A stretch of 64,000 nucleotides of DNA from Microcella humidisoli (GTDB lineage Bacteria > Actinomycetota > Actinomycetes > Actinomycetales > Microbacteriaceae), in assembly GCF_024362325.1 (NCBI RefSeq), contig NZ_CP101497.1, positions 2,418,001 to 2,482,000 of the forward strand. Direction: 5' to 3'. Below, piece after piece: positions 15,142 to 24,636 of this stretch. Each line of letters begins with the position of its first letter. Position 1 is the stretch's first letter. The position numbers and the translations under genes are program-made. The notes beneath the pieces are model-generated. The model searched no databases, was not told where the DNA came from, and saw only the letters and a list, made by a program, of their open reading frames with translations.

Positions 15142-15980
15142 CAGATGCGGGCGGCGTGGATCGAGCTGACGAGGATCGCCCGGGCACCGAGCTCGTAGAG
15201 CGCGTCCATGACGTGATTGGTCTCGTCGCGCGGCACCATGGCCCGCACGGCGACCCACGAGCCGTCGGCGAGGGGCGAGACAGTGGGCGACTCGAGGCCC
15301 GGCGTGATGGCCTGCGCCCGCTCGAGGAGTTCGCGGGGCAGGTCGTAGTCTATGAGCACGTACTGCCGCGCGACGAGCACGCCCTGCAGTCGCCGTTGCA
15401 GCGTCGCGATGCCGGCCCGGTCGGGTTGCGCGCTGATGAGCACGGCCGTCGACTCGAGGATGACGGGGCCGACGATCTCGAGGCCCTGCGCGCGTAGGGT
15501 CGAGCCGGTCGAGACGACGTCGGCCACCGCATCCGCCACCCCGAGGCGCACCGCCGATTCGACGGCGCCGTCGAGGCGGATGAGCTGAGCAGTGATGCCG
15601 TGCTGGGCGAGGAAGCCGCCCACGAGCCCCGGGTAGCTCGTCGCGACGCGCACGCCCGCGAGATCGGCGAGCGTCGACACGGTGCCGGGAGGGGCGGCGA
15701 AGCGGAAGGTCGAGCCGCCGAAGTCGAGCGGCTGGATCTCGACGGCGGCCGAGCCGGAGTCGAGCAGCAGGTCGCGGCCCGTGATGCCCACATCGAGCGC
15801 GCCCGAGCCGACGTAGGTCGCGATGTCGCGCGGGCGCAGGTAGAAGAACTCGACGCCGTTGCGCGGGTCGGCGACCGTGAGCGCGCGCGGGTCGCGGCGC
15901 CCCGCATAGCCCGCCTCGACGAGCATCTCGACGGCGGTCTCGGAGAGCGAACCCTTGTTGGGTACCGCGATTCTCAGCAT
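15141..15980 (-). CDS. hisG: ATP phosphoribosyltransferase, long form
   Basis: Catalyses the first and feedback-regulated step of histidine synthesis, ATP plus PRPP to phosphoribosyl-ATP. The 279 residues identify the long form, which carries its own C-terminal histidine-sensing domain and needs no HisZ. Seen: [38 protein letters not shown], the PRPP-binding [14 protein letters not shown], and an ACT-like C-terminal part. It follows hisE by 48 bases. Confidence 0.97.
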   Translation of the reverse strand: MLRIAVPNKGSLSETAVEMLVEAGYAGRRDPRALTVADPRNGVEFFYLRPRDIATYVGSGALDVGITGRDLLLDSGSAAVEIQPLDFGGSTFRFAAPPGTVSTLADLAGVRVATSYPGLVGGFLAQHGITAQLIRLDGAVESAVRLGVADAVADVVSTGSTLRAQGLEIVGPVILESTAVLISAQPDRAGIATLQRRLQGVLVARQYVLIDYDLPRELLERAQAITPGLESPTVSPLADGSWVAVRAMVPRDETNHVMDALYELGARAILVSSIHAARI

Positions 15981-16028
15981 GGTCTGGTCTCTTCGGTGTT
16001 GGCGCGCCCGTGCCGGGCCGCAAGTGGT

Positions 16029-16292
16029 CTAGAGGTGCTTGTAGACGTCGTCGAGCGTGAGGCCCTTCGCCAGCAGCAGCACCTGCAGGTGGTACAGCAG
16101 CTGCGAGACCTCTTCGGCCGTCTGCTCGTCGGTCTGGAACTCGGCGGCCATCCACACCTCGGCGGCCTCCTCGACGATCTTCTTGCCGATCGCATGGATG
16201 CCCGCATCGAGTTGCGCGACGGTTCCCGAGCCCTCGGGGCGCACGCGCGCCTTCTCGCTCAGCTCGGCGAACAGCGCGTCGAAAGTCTTCAC
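16029..16292 (-). CDS. hisE: Phosphoribosyl-ATP pyrophosphatase
   Basis: Hydrolyses phosphoribosyl-ATP to phosphoribosyl-AMP, the second step of histidine synthesis. The 87-residue all-helical protein contains the MazG-like metal-binding pattern [14 protein letters not shown] and then [15 protein letters not shown]. The start is GTG and no clear Shine-Dalgarno sequence precedes it. The start codon sits at the edge of an inverted repeat (16291-16314), which may affect initiation. It heads the his/trp block. Confidence 0.95.
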   Translation of the reverse strand: MKTFDALFAELSEKARVRPEGSGTVAQLDAGIHAIGKKIVEEAAEVWMAAEFQTDEQTAEEVSQLLYHLQVLLLAKGLTLDDVYKHL

Positions 16293-16314
16293 CGGCCCAG
16301 GCTACCGGGCCGGT
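16291..16314. promoter_or_regulatory. Inverted repeat at the hisE start
   Basis: ACCGGCCC and GGGCCGGT form a perfect 8-base inverted repeat with an 8-base loop, between the fkbP-type gene and hisE. It overlaps two bases of the hisE GTG. There is no U run, so it could be a weak terminator or a structure that covers the hisE start. No Trp- or His-rich leader peptide is visible. Confidence 0.4.
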
Positions 16315-16331
16315 GCCGTGCGTTCGCGCGG

Positions 16332-16700
16332 TTAGGAGACGCCGAGCAGGTCGATGACGAAGACGAGCGTCTTGCCCGACAGACGATGACCGCCGCCGGC
16401 GGGACCGTAGGCGAGGTGCGGCGGGCAGACGAGCTGGCGGCGACCGCCGACCTTCATGCCGGGGATGCCCTTCTGCCAGCCGGCGATGAGGCTGCCGAGC
16501 GGGAAGTTGATCGACGATCCGCGGTTCCACGAGGCGTCGAACTCCTCGCCCGTCTCGAACTCGACGCCGACGTAGTGCACGTCGACCGTCGACCCGGGGG
16601 CCGCCTCGGCGCCAGTGCCGACGACGAGGTCGGTGATGACGAGGTCGGTGGGCGCGGGTCCCTCGAAGAAGTCGATCTCGGGCTTCGTGTTCTGGCTCAT
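16332..16700 (-). CDS. FKBP-type peptidyl-prolyl isomerase
   Basis: Catalyses cis-trans isomerisation of prolyl bonds. The 122-residue single-domain cytosolic protein has no signal peptide. It shows [38 protein letters not shown] and VCPPHLAYG, the FKBP core with most pocket residues. The start at MSQNTKPE was preferred to an ATG four codons upstream because GGATGGA lies at a suitable distance. It stands between rpe and hisE, and no role in either pathway is implied. Confidence 0.93.
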   Translation of the reverse strand: MSQNTKPEIDFFEGPAPTDLVITDLVVGTGAEAAPGSTVDVHYVGVEFETGEEFDASWNRGSSINFPLGSLIAGWQKGIPGMKVGGRRQLVCPPHLAYGPAGGGHRLSGKTLVFVIDLLGVS

Positions 16701-16712
16701 ACGTCCATCCAA

Positions 16713-17393
16713 TCAGACCCGGCCGGGCGTTCCGTGCGAGTGCGCCTCCGCGGCCGAGCGCAGCTCGGCGATGGCGGCCTCGACGCTGTCGCGGCCGTAC
16801 ACGGCCGACCCGGCGACGAAGGTGTCGGCGCCCGCCTCGGCCGCGATGCCGATCGTGTCGAGCGCGATGCCACCGTCGACCTGCAGCCACACGTCGAGCC
16901 CGTGGCGCTCGACGGCCTGCCGCAGCGTGCGCAGCTTCGGCATCGTCTCGGCCATGAACGACTGCCCGCTGAAACCGGGCTCGACTGTCATGACGAGCAC
17001 CTGATCGAACTCGGGCAGCAGCTCGAGGTACGGCTCGATCGCGGTGCCGGGCTTGACCGCGAGTCCGGCGCGGCTGCCGCGTTCGCGCAGCGCGCGCGCC
17101 GTCTCGACGACATCGCTCGCGGCTTCGGCGTGAAAGGTGACCGAGAACGCCCCGAGCTCGGCGTAGCCGGGTGCCCACCGGTCGGCATCGCTGATCATGA
17201 GATGCACGTCGAGCGGAATCGGCGCGATCGCCTGCAGCCGACCGACCATCTGCGGACCGAAGGTGAGGTTCGGCACGAAGTGGTTGTCCATGACGTCGAC
17301 GTGCACGAGATCGGCGCTCGCGATGCGCTCGACATCGCGCTGCAGGTTCACGAAGTCCGCCGACAGGATGCTCGGATTGATGCGCACGGTCAC
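16713..17393 (-). CDS. rpe: Ribulose-phosphate 3-epimerase
   Basis: Interconverts ribulose-5-phosphate and xylulose-5-phosphate in the pentose phosphate pathway. The 226-residue TIM barrel has [46 protein letters not shown] and QVDGGI, which supply metal and phosphate ligands. The GTG start overlaps the rsmB stop by four bases (GTGA). Confidence 0.96.
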   Translation of the reverse strand: MTVRINPSILSADFVNLQRDVERIASADLVHVDVMDNHFVPNLTFGPQMVGRLQAIAPIPLDVHLMISDADRWAPGYAELGAFSVTFHAEAASDVVETARALRERGSRAGLAVKPGTAIEPYLELLPEFDQVLVMTVEPGFSGQSFMAETMPKLRTLRQAVERHGLDVWLQVDGGIALDTIGIAAEAGADTFVAGSAVYGRDSVEAAIAELRSAAEAHSHGTPGRV

Positions 17394-18808
17394 GTCGCCA
17401 GCGTAGCGAGGCGCGTCAGCAGCTGGATGAACATCGCATCGGTTCCGTGCCGGTGCGGCCAGAGCTGCGCGGCTCCATGCGGCAGCTCGCCGAGATCGAG
17501 CGGGGTGAGCGTGAGCCCCGCGAGCACGGCCCGTGCGTCGAGCGGGGCGACCTCGTCGGGGCGCTCGGTGAGGAGGGCATCCACGATCGCGGTCGTCTCG
17601 TCGGGGTGCGGCGAGCACGTCACATAGGCGAGCACTCCCCCGGGCCGCAGCGCCGCGAGCGCGCTGCGCAGCAGCTCGCCCTGCAGCGCGGCGAGCGGGG
17701 CGACATCGGCCTCGGTCTTGCGCCAGCGGGCCTCGGGTCGGCGGCGCAGGGCCCCGAGTCCCGTGCAGGGGGCGTCGAGCAGGATGCGGTCGAAGGCGCG
17801 CGGTTCGCTCGCGCCGATCGCGCGGCCGTCTCCGACGCGCACCTCGACGCCGGGATCGACCGCGTGCAGCGCCCGGCGGACGAGCTCGGCGCGCGCGGGC
17901 ACGACCTCGTTCGCGACGAGGTCGGCGCCGGCCGCGCGGGCTTCGGCGGCGAGCAGCGCGGCCTTGCCGCCCGGACCGGCGCACAGGTCGAGCCAGCGCT
18001 CCCCCGCTCCTACCGGGTGCGCGCGGGACAGCGCGAGCGCCGCGAGCTGCGAACCCTCGTCCTGCACCCGGGCGGAGCCCGCGGCGACGGCGGGGTGCGC
18101 GGCGGGGTCGCCCGCCGCCGATCGGGCGCCGACCGGCGAGTAGGACGTGCGCTCGCCGAGCGTCTCGGGGCCGCTCAGCCCCGGAAGCGACGCCAGCGTC
18201 ACGCGGGGCGGCAGATTGTCGGCCACGAGCAGCGCCTCGAGCTCGGCGCCCCGACCCTCCCGCTCGAGGGCTGTGCGCAGCGCCCCCACGAGCCACGGAG
18301 GATGGGCGTGCGCGACGCCGGCGCGCTCATCGGAGTCGGTGACCCCCTCGAGCAGGCGCCCGGTCCAGGTCGCGTCGTCGTCGCGCGAAATGGTGCGCAG
18401 CACAGCGTTGACGAACCCGGTCGTTCGGGCGGCGCGTGCCCGGCGCGTCAGCTCGACCGTCTCGCCGACGGCAGCGTGGGCGGGCGTGCTCATGCCGAGC
18501 AGCTGGTGCGCCCCGAGCCGCAGCACGTCGAGCGCGACGGGATCGATCGCGCCGATCTCCCGACTCGCGGCGAGAGCGATGACCCGGTCGTAATGGCCCC
18601 GACGACGCAGCGTGCCGTAGGTCAGCTCGGTCGCGAAGGCCGCGTCGGCTCCCGTCAACCGCGCACGGCGCAGGCGCGGCGGCAGCAGGAGATTGGCATA
18701 GGCATCGTCGTCGGCGACCGCACGCAGCACGTCGAAGGCCACCTGGCGCGGCGTCGCCGTGGTGCGCGCCCGGGCTCGCGACCCCTCCGACTGCGGCCGG
18801 TCGGTCAC
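17390..18808 (-). CDS. rsmB: 16S rRNA (cytosine-967-C5)-methyltransferase
   Basis: Methylates a cytosine of 16S rRNA using S-adenosylmethionine. The 472-residue protein has an N-terminal NusB-like RNA-binding domain (about residues 20-160). The Rossmann methyltransferase domain follows, with [15 protein letters not shown] and the two catalytic cysteine motifs [15 protein letters not shown] and [11 protein letters not shown]. The start is GTG within the fmt stop (GTGA). SAM synthetase (metK) is encoded just upstream in the same run of genes. Confidence 0.95.
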   Translation of the reverse strand: MTDRPQSEGSRARARTTATPRQVAFDVLRAVADDDAYANLLLPPRLRRARLTGADAAFATELTYGTLRRRGHYDRVIALAASREIGAIDPVALDVLRLGAHQLLGMSTPAHAAVGETVELTRRARAARTTGFVNAVLRTISRDDDATWTGRLLEGVTDSDERAGVAHAHPPWLVGALRTALEREGRGAELEALLVADNLPPRVTLASLPGLSGPETLGERTSYSPVGARSAAGDPAAHPAVAAGSARVQDEGSQLAALALSRAHPVGAGERWLDLCAGPGGKAALLAAEARAAGADLVANEVVPARAELVRRALHAVDPGVEVRVGDGRAIGASEPRAFDRILLDAPCTGLGALRRRPEARWRKTEADVAPLAALQGELLRSALAALRPGGVLAYVTCSPHPDETTAIVDALLTERPDEVAPLDARAVLAGLTLTPLDLGELPHGAAQLWPHRHGTDAMFIQLLTRLATLAT

Positions 18809-19731
18809 GTGAACACCGGCTCGCGGTCGGCGGGCAGCCCTCGGGCCCAGTCCGCTGCGGGCATGGACTGCTTGCCCGCGGGCTGCACCCGCAGCAGCTC
18901 GAGGGGGTGCGTCGCGGTGCCGACCAGCACGCGACCGCCCGTGCGACGCACCCGTCCCGGCGGGAGGGGCGCAGCATCCCGCGCGATCGCCGCCTCGTGG
19001 ATCTTGATGATCTGCTCCGCCCAGCGGGTGAAGGCGCCCGGCTCGGGCGTGACGCCCCGCAGCCGCGCGTGCACGGCCTCCGCGGGTTCAGCCCAGTGCA
19101 GCTCGGCATCGTCGCGCTCGAGCTTGGGCGCGAGCGTCACCTCGCCCTCTTGCGCCCGCGCGACGGCCGTTCCCGCCGCGAGGGCATCGACGACCTCGAG
19201 CACGAGATCGGCTCCCGACCGACTGAGCTCGTCGAGGAGCGAGCCGGCCGTGCGCTGTGCGCCGATCGGTGTCGTCAGGCGCGCGAACCACTCGCCCTCG
19301 TCGAGGCCCTCGGTCAACTGGAACACCGTCGCCCCGGTCTCGGCGTCGCCGGCGATGATCGCGTGCTGCACGGGGGCCGCGCCGCGCCAGCGCGGCAGCA
19401 GCGAGAAGTGCAGGTTGATCCAGCCGAGGCGGGGCCACGTGAGCAGCGGTGGGCGCACGAGGGCCCCATAGGCGACGATGACGCCGAGATCGACGGCCAG
19501 CGGCAGCAGCTCGGACTCGATCTCGCCGAGGCGCCGCGCCTCGAGCACGGGCAGGCCGAGTCGCTGCGCTTCGACCGCCACGGGGGTCGGCGACAGCACC
19601 CGTCGGCGACCCTGCGGCGTGGGCGGGCGGGTGATGACCCGCACGACCTCGTGCTCGCTCGCCGCGAGGGTCGTCACGGAGGGAACGGCAGCCTCGGGGC
19701 TGCCGGCGACGACGAGACGCAGCGCGGGCAT
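18805..19731 (-). CDS. fmt: Methionyl-tRNA formyltransferase
   Basis: Formylates initiator Met-tRNA with 10-formyltetrahydrofolate. The 308-residue protein begins MPALRLVVAGSPEAAV. It has the active-site segment NLHFSLLPRWRGAAPVQ, containing the catalytic Asn and His, then GDAETGATVFQLTEGLDEG. A C-terminal OB-like tRNA-binding domain follows. I used the ATG nearest the conserved N-terminus; a frame extending to 19941 overlaps priA and adds unrelated residues. It is separated from priA by 40 bases. Confidence 0.95.
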   Translation of the reverse strand: MPALRLVVAGSPEAAVPSVTTLAASEHEVVRVITRPPTPQGRRRVLSPTPVAVEAQRLGLPVLEARRLGEIESELLPLAVDLGVIVAYGALVRPPLLTWPRLGWINLHFSLLPRWRGAAPVQHAIIAGDAETGATVFQLTEGLDEGEWFARLTTPIGAQRTAGSLLDELSRSGADLVLEVVDALAAGTAVARAQEGEVTLAPKLERDDAELHWAEPAEAVHARLRGVTPEPGAFTRWAEQIIKIHEAAIARDAAPLPPGRVRRTGGRVLVGTATHPLELLRVQPAGKQSMPAADWARGLPADREPVFT

Positions 19732-19771
19732 GCCCCCATTCAACCGGATGCCCGCACGCGGCTCGACCGCC

Positions 19772-21832
19772 TCAGGGACCCGGCGGGCGTCCCGTCGGGT
19801 CGTCGAACGGCTCGGTGTCGTCGAACCGCACGCGCAGCGCCGGCACGCGGCGCCGCGGCGGCGCTCCCGGCACCCGCGGGGCGCGGGCGGTCGCACCGCG
19901 AACGAGCTCGGCCTTGAGCAGCCCGGCGACCTCGGCGCCACGGCCGTAGTCGAGGCGCACGATGGCCCGAACGCGGCCCTCGTCGAGCTCGATGGGGCCG
20001 AGCACGTCGACGCCGTCGAGGTCGTCGAGCAGTGCGGTCGCGCGCGCGACGGCCTCCGGTGTGCCCGCGAGCGCCGCCACCCTCACGGCGGGCGGGAAGC
20101 GGAGCGTGCGGCGGTCGGCGAGCTCGCTCGCGGCGATGCGCTCGGGGCTGCCCGTCGCCAGCGCGGTCGCGACAGGCCCACCGACGCCGACGAGCAGTAC
20201 GGGCGCGTCGGGGGCTGCCAGGGCGGCCGCGTTGCACCACGAGCGCACGCAGTCTTCGACAACGCGCAGGCTCTCGCGCGCGAGCATCCCCTCGCCGTCG
20301 AGCAGCAGCACCGCGCGGTAGCCGCCCGGAACGAGCGGCTCAGCGCCGCGCGTCGCGACGACGAGCGTGCGACCGGCCGGTGCCGATTGCAGCGGAGTCG
20401 CGCCGTCGGAGACCACGACGCGGGCGCCAGGGAAGGCTCGACCGAGCTCGTCGGCCGTGCGCACAGACCCCTGCCCCACCGTGCGCCAACGCTCCCCCTC
20501 GCACGTCGCGCAGCGCCACCCGACCGCGAGCGCGCCGCACCAGCGACACGAGGCCGCGGCACCCGCGCGCGGGATGCCGAGCGGACCGCGGCAGGTCGTG
20601 CAGCGGGCGGTCTCGCCGCAGTCGACGCACGCCAGGCGCGGCGCGTAGCCGGGCCGAGCCACCTGCACGAGCACCGGACCGCGCTGCAGGGCGTCAGCGA
20701 CGGCGCGCCACGCACTCGACGGGATGCGGGCCCGCGCCGCGGCCGCGTCGGGCGCCGTCTGGTGGGCCGTCGGCGTGATGCGGCGCCGCCAGCGGCCGCT
20801 CGGCTCGACCGCGGACATCCACCCGAGCTCGACCAGGCGCTGCACGTCGGTGCTGCGTGCGTGGGCGGCGAGCACGAGTGCGCATCCTGCATCCTCCTGC
20901 CGCAGGAGCGCCAGATCGCGACTGTGGATGCCCGGCGCATGCGGCTCGACGTGCAGGCCGTCACCGTCATCCCAGACGGCGATGAGCCCGAGGGCGGGGG
21001 CGGGCGCGAGCAACGCCGACCGGTTGCCGATGACGATGACTGGTCGCGGCTCGAGCGTGCGCAGGAATGCCCGGTAGCGGTCGGCCGCGGGCTGCACGGC
21101 ATCGATGCGGGCGACGTCCTCTGCGGGCGCGAGCGCGGCGAGGCAGCTCGAGAGGTGGTCGAGGTCGCGGTAGTCGGGAACACTGATGATCGCGCTGCGG
21201 CCCGCGGCGAGGCTCGCCGCGGCGAGTTCGGCGAGGGTGCGCAGGGCGGCCGGCACCCACGAGCCATCGGCGAGCTCGACCGGGGTGGGGATGGCGGTGA
21301 GGGCGACGCGGCGGCGCGCCTCGGACTCGTCGGTACCGACGGCGACGAGCGGGTCGCCCGCGCCGGGCAGGACCGCGGCGAGGGACTCGGCGGCATAGCC
21401 GGTCACGGCGGGCGCCGAGGGGCGCGTGGTCTCGCGGGCGGCGGTTGCGGCGGCCGACTCGGCACGGCGCGCGAGCCAGGCCTTCTCGACCCGCACCTGC
21501 CGCGGCGGCACCGCGAGTCGAACGAGGTCGCTCGCGACGCCCGCCGCACGATCGGCGGCGCGCCGCACGAGCCGCCACACCACGGCGTCGAGCACGGGCG
21601 CGGGCGAGACGACCTCGTCGAGCTCGCTCAGCACTCCCTCGTAGCCGACCTCGTCGGCGAGCTCGACGATGTAGCCCTTCGCCTGTCGCCCGGCGGATCG
21701 CAACGGCACGAGCACGCGCACGCCCGGCTGCGCGAGCTCTCTCCAGCGGTCGGGGATGCGGTAGTCGAACAGCCGGTCGAGCTGCGGCAGGGGCGAATCG
21801 AGCAGCACCCGGGCGATGGATGCCGAGGACAC
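19772..21832 (-). CDS. priA: PriA-like primosomal protein N' without helicase motifs
   Basis: The 686-residue protein has an N-terminal PriA 3'-DNA-binding domain (ARVLLDSPLPQLDRLFDYRI). A central zinc region has four CxxC pairs, starting CVDCGETARCTTC and continuing CRWCGALAVGWRCATC. A C-terminal PriA domain follows. No Walker A (GxGKT) is present where the helicase should lie, and the DEAH box is missing; VWDDGD stands near that place. This matches actinobacterial PriA proteins, thought to assemble replication-restart complexes without unwinding DNA. The GTG start lies one base past the metK stop. Confidence 0.9.
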   Translation of the reverse strand: MSSASIARVLLDSPLPQLDRLFDYRIPDRWRELAQPGVRVLVPLRSAGRQAKGYIVELADEVGYEGVLSELDEVVSPAPVLDAVVWRLVRRAADRAAGVASDLVRLAVPPRQVRVEKAWLARRAESAAATAARETTRPSAPAVTGYAAESLAAVLPGAGDPLVAVGTDESEARRRVALTAIPTPVELADGSWVPAALRTLAELAAASLAAGRSAIISVPDYRDLDHLSSCLAALAPAEDVARIDAVQPAADRYRAFLRTLEPRPVIVIGNRSALLAPAPALGLIAVWDDGDGLHVEPHAPGIHSRDLALLRQEDAGCALVLAAHARSTDVQRLVELGWMSAVEPSGRWRRRITPTAHQTAPDAAAARARIPSSAWRAVADALQRGPVLVQVARPGYAPRLACVDCGETARCTTCRGPLGIPRAGAAASCRWCGALAVGWRCATCEGERWRTVGQGSVRTADELGRAFPGARVVVSDGATPLQSAPAGRTLVVATRGAEPLVPGGYRAVLLLDGEGMLARESLRVVEDCVRSWCNAAALAAPDAPVLLVGVGGPVATALATGSPERIAASELADRRTLRFPPAVRVAALAGTPEAVARATALLDDLDGVDVLGPIELDEGRVRAIVRLDYGRGAEVAGLLKAELVRGATARAPRVPGAPPRRRVPALRVRFDDTEPFDDPTGRPPGP

Positions 21833-21833
21833 G

Positions 21834-23027
21834 CTAAAGACCGGCCTCCGCGCGCAGCGCGTCGACGCGGTCGAGGCGCTCCCAGGTGAAGCCGGGAAGC
21901 TCACGGCCGAAGTGGCCGTAGGTGCTCGTCTGGGCGTAGATGGGACGCAGGAGGTCGAGGTCGCGGATGATCGCGCCCGGCCGCAAGTCGAACACCGTGC
22001 GGATCGCCTCGATGATGCGGGACTCGTCGACGTGCGCCGTGCCGAAGGTCTCGACGTACAGGCCGACGGGGGCGGCGGTGCCGATCGCGTAGGCCACTTG
22101 CACCTCGAGCCGATCGGCGAGCCCCGCCGCGACGGCATTCTTCGCGACCCAGCGCATGGCGTAGGCGGCGGAGCGGTCGACCTTCGACGGGTCCTTGCCG
22201 CTGAAGGCGCCGCCGCCGTGGCGCGACGCCCCGCCGTAGGTGTCGACGATGATCTTGCGGCCGGTGAGCCCGGCGTCGCCCTGCGGCCCGCCGATCTCGA
22301 ACCGCCCGGTCGGATTGATGAGCACGCGCGGCGCAGCGGCGGCGAACCCGGCCGCCTCGAGCACGGGGTCGATGACGGCGCGCCGCACCTCCTCGCGCAG
22401 CTGCTCGGTCGAGACCGAGGGCAGGTGCTGGGTCGAAAGCACGACGGTCTCGACCGTGCGGGGCACGGCGCCCTCGTAGCCGATCGTCACCTGCGTCTTG
22501 CCGTCGGGCGCGAGGTAGTCGAGCACGCCCTGCTTGCGCACCTCGGCCAGCCGCTCGGCCAGGCGGTGCGCGAGCCAAATGGGCAGCGGCATGAGCTGCG
22601 GGGTCTCGGTCGTGGCGTAGCCGAACATGATGCCCTGGTCGCCCGCACCTTGAACGTCGCCGGCGTCGGTGCTCGTGCCCTCTCGCGACTCGAAGGCCGC
22701 GTCGACGCCCTGGGCGATGTCGGGCGACTGCTCGCCGATCGACACCGAGACGCCGCACGAGCGGCCATCGAACCAGACGTCGCTCGAGGTGTAGCCGATG
22801 TCGGTCACCCGCTTGCGCACGATGCCCGGGATGTCGACGTAGCCACTCGTCGTGACCTCGCCCGCGACGTGCACGAGGCCCGTCGTGACGAGGGTCTCGA
22901 CGGCGACGCGGCTGTGCGGGTCAGCAGCCAGCAGTGCGTCGAGGATGCTGTCGGAGATCTGGTCGCAGATCTTGTCGGGGTGACCTTCGGTGACCGACTC
23001 GGAGGTGAACAGTCGCAGCGCGGTCAT
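21834..23027 (-). CDS. metK: S-adenosylmethionine synthetase
   Basis: Makes S-adenosylmethionine from methionine and ATP. The 397-residue protein has the N-terminal [29 protein letters not shown], and the P-loop-like [16 protein letters not shown] with its phosphate-binding lysine. The ATG start gives the conserved [19 protein letters not shown]. The 66-base gap to coaBC shows no SAM riboswitch. priA follows almost without a gap. Confidence 0.98.
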   Translation of the reverse strand: MTALRLFTSESVTEGHPDKICDQISDSILDALLAADPHSRVAVETLVTTGLVHVAGEVTTSGYVDIPGIVRKRVTDIGYTSSDVWFDGRSCGVSVSIGEQSPDIAQGVDAAFESREGTSTDAGDVQGAGDQGIMFGYATTETPQLMPLPIWLAHRLAERLAEVRKQGVLDYLAPDGKTQVTIGYEGAVPRTVETVVLSTQHLPSVSTEQLREEVRRAVIDPVLEAAGFAAAAPRVLINPTGRFEIGGPQGDAGLTGRKIIVDTYGGASRHGGGAFSGKDPSKVDRSAAYAMRWVAKNAVAAGLADRLEVQVAYAIGTAAPVGLYVETFGTAHVDESRIIEAIRTVFDLRPGAIIRDLDLLRPIYAQTSTYGHFGRELPGFTWERLDRVDALRAEAGL

Positions 23028-23093
23028 GGGGTTCCTGTCGTGATCGTGCGGGCGTGCGGGTGGACGGCGTGCAGCGGGCGGCGGGATGCGCGG

Positions 23094-24305
23094 CTAGACG
23101 AGCAGGTCGAGGATACGGTGCGCGACGGTCGCCTTCTCGCCCTCGGCCCGTGCCACCACGCTACCGCCGCCGTCGAGCATGATGACGGCATTGGTCGGAG
23201 CGCCGAACCCTTCGTTCCAGCCCACCCTGTTGACGACGAGCAGATCGACGCCTTTGCGCGCGGCTTTCTCGGCCGCGATGCGCAGCAACTGCTGCTCGTC
23301 GGCCTCCGTCTCGGCGGCGAACCCCACAATGCGCTGCCCGGGGCGCCGCGCGGCGGCGAGCCCCGCGAGCACATCGGGAGTGCGCTCCAGTTCGAGGCGC
23401 AGGGTCTCGCCCACGGCATCCTTCTTGATCTTGCCCTCGGCGACGACGGTTGGTCGGAAGTCGGCGACTGCGGCGCTCATGATCACGGTGTCGGCGTGCG
23501 CGGCGCCCTCGCGCATGGCCGCCTCGAGCTCGGCGGCCGTGCCGACCTCGACGAGGGTCGCCCCGGAGGGAGGGGCGACATCGAGATGGGCGGCGACGAG
23601 CGTCACGTCAGCGCCGCGCGCGAGGGCGGCGGCCGCGAGGGCGACACCCTGCCGGCCGCTCGAGCGGTTGCCGAGAAAGCGCACGGGGTCGAGCGGCTCG
23701 CGCGTGCCCCCGGCCGAGATCAGGATGCGGCGGCCGGCGAGATCTCGCGGTCCGACGACCGCCAGTGCGGCGGCCGCGATCGCGGCGGGCTCGGTCATAC
23801 GCCCCGCGCCGACGTCGGTGCCCGTCAGTCGCCCGGAGTCGGGACCGACGATAGTCACCCCGCGCGCCCGCAGCGTCGCGATATTGGCCACCGTTGCCGC
23901 GTGCTCCCACATCTCGGTGTGCATGGCGGGCGCGATCACGAGGGGTGCGGCGCTCGCCAACACCGTCGTGCCGAGCAGGTCGCCCGCGAGCCCCGCCGCG
24001 AGCGAGGCGATCGTGTGGGCCGTCGCGGGCGCGATCACGATGAGGTCGGCGCGCTGCCCGAGTGCCACGTGGCGCACCTCGGCGACGCCCTCGTAGAGGT
24101 CGGTGTGCACGGGATTGCGACTGATCGCCTCGAGCGTCGGACGCCCGACGAAGCGCAGTGCGCCCTCCGTCGCGACGATGTGCACGTCGTGGCCGGCCAC
24201 GACGAACTCACGGGCGACACCGACGGCCTTGTACGCCGCGATGCCGCCCGTGATGCCGAGCACGACCGTCAGTCGACGCGGAGCATCCGTCGTCGCAGCG
24301 GCCAT
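23094..24305 (-). CDS. coaBC: Bifunctional phosphopantothenoylcysteine decarboxylase/synthetase
   Basis: Carries out two steps of coenzyme A synthesis: CoaB joins phosphopantothenate and cysteine, and CoaC decarboxylates the product. The 403 residues hold an N-terminal flavoprotein CoaC domain (about 10-185) with GITGGIAAYKA and the catalytic histidine in EVRHVALG. The CoaB domain has SAGGTREPLDPVRFLGNRS and KIKKDAVG. CoaC differs from the E. coli pattern at two places: PAMHTEMW replaces PAMNxxMW, and RLTGTDVGAGRM lacks the ACGD cysteine. From memory, other actinobacteria share these changes. Confidence 0.94.
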   Translation of the reverse strand: MAAATTDAPRRLTVVLGITGGIAAYKAVGVAREFVVAGHDVHIVATEGALRFVGRPTLEAISRNPVHTDLYEGVAEVRHVALGQRADLIVIAPATAHTIASLAAGLAGDLLGTTVLASAAPLVIAPAMHTEMWEHAATVANIATLRARGVTIVGPDSGRLTGTDVGAGRMTEPAAIAAAALAVVGPRDLAGRRILISAGGTREPLDPVRFLGNRSSGRQGVALAAAALARGADVTLVAAHLDVAPPSGATLVEVGTAAELEAAMREGAAHADTVIMSAAVADFRPTVVAEGKIKKDAVGETLRLELERTPDVLAGLAAARRPGQRIVGFAAETEADEQQLLRIAAEKAARKGVDLLVVNRVGWNEGFGAPTNAVIMLDGGGSVVARAEGEKATVAHRILDLLV

Positions 24306-24316
24306 GCGGATCGGAC

Positions 24317-24574
24317 CTAGTCCGTGAGGCGGGTCAGGACGAGCTTGTCCTCGTTGATCTCGTGCAGCGCGACCGAGAGCGGCTTGTCGTCGACGGTCGA
24401 GTCGACGAGCGGGCCGACGTTGTCGAACAGGCTGCCCTCGTGCAGGTCGGCGTAGTAGTCGTTGATCTGGCGCGCGCGCTTCGAGGCGAAGATGACCAGC
24501 TGGTACTTCGAGTCGACCTTCGACAGCAGATCGTCGATGGGGGGCTCGATAATGCCCGAGTTCTTGTCAGCCAT
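24317..24574 (-). CDS. rpoZ: RNA polymerase omega subunit
   Basis: A small subunit that helps assemble RNA polymerase by holding beta'. The 85-residue protein starts [20 protein letters not shown] and has [16 protein letters not shown], the conserved omega helix region. The start was set at the first ATG after gmk; a longer frame overlaps gmk. The gmk-rpoZ-coaBC-metK order is typical of actinobacteria. Confidence 0.95.
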   Translation of the reverse strand: MADKNSGIIEPPIDDLLSKVDSKYQLVIFASKRARQINDYYADLHEGSLFDNVGPLVDSTVDDKPLSVALHEINEDKLVLTRLTD

Positions 24575-24636
24575 GGGTCTCTCGCTCTCGTTCCGCCCGG
24601 CGCTCGATGGCCCCGGGTCTCGGTATCGCAGTCTCG

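Noticed and set aside
23028..23093. Possible SAM riboswitch near metK
   Set aside because: The gap is short, GC-rich and has no matching conserved core.
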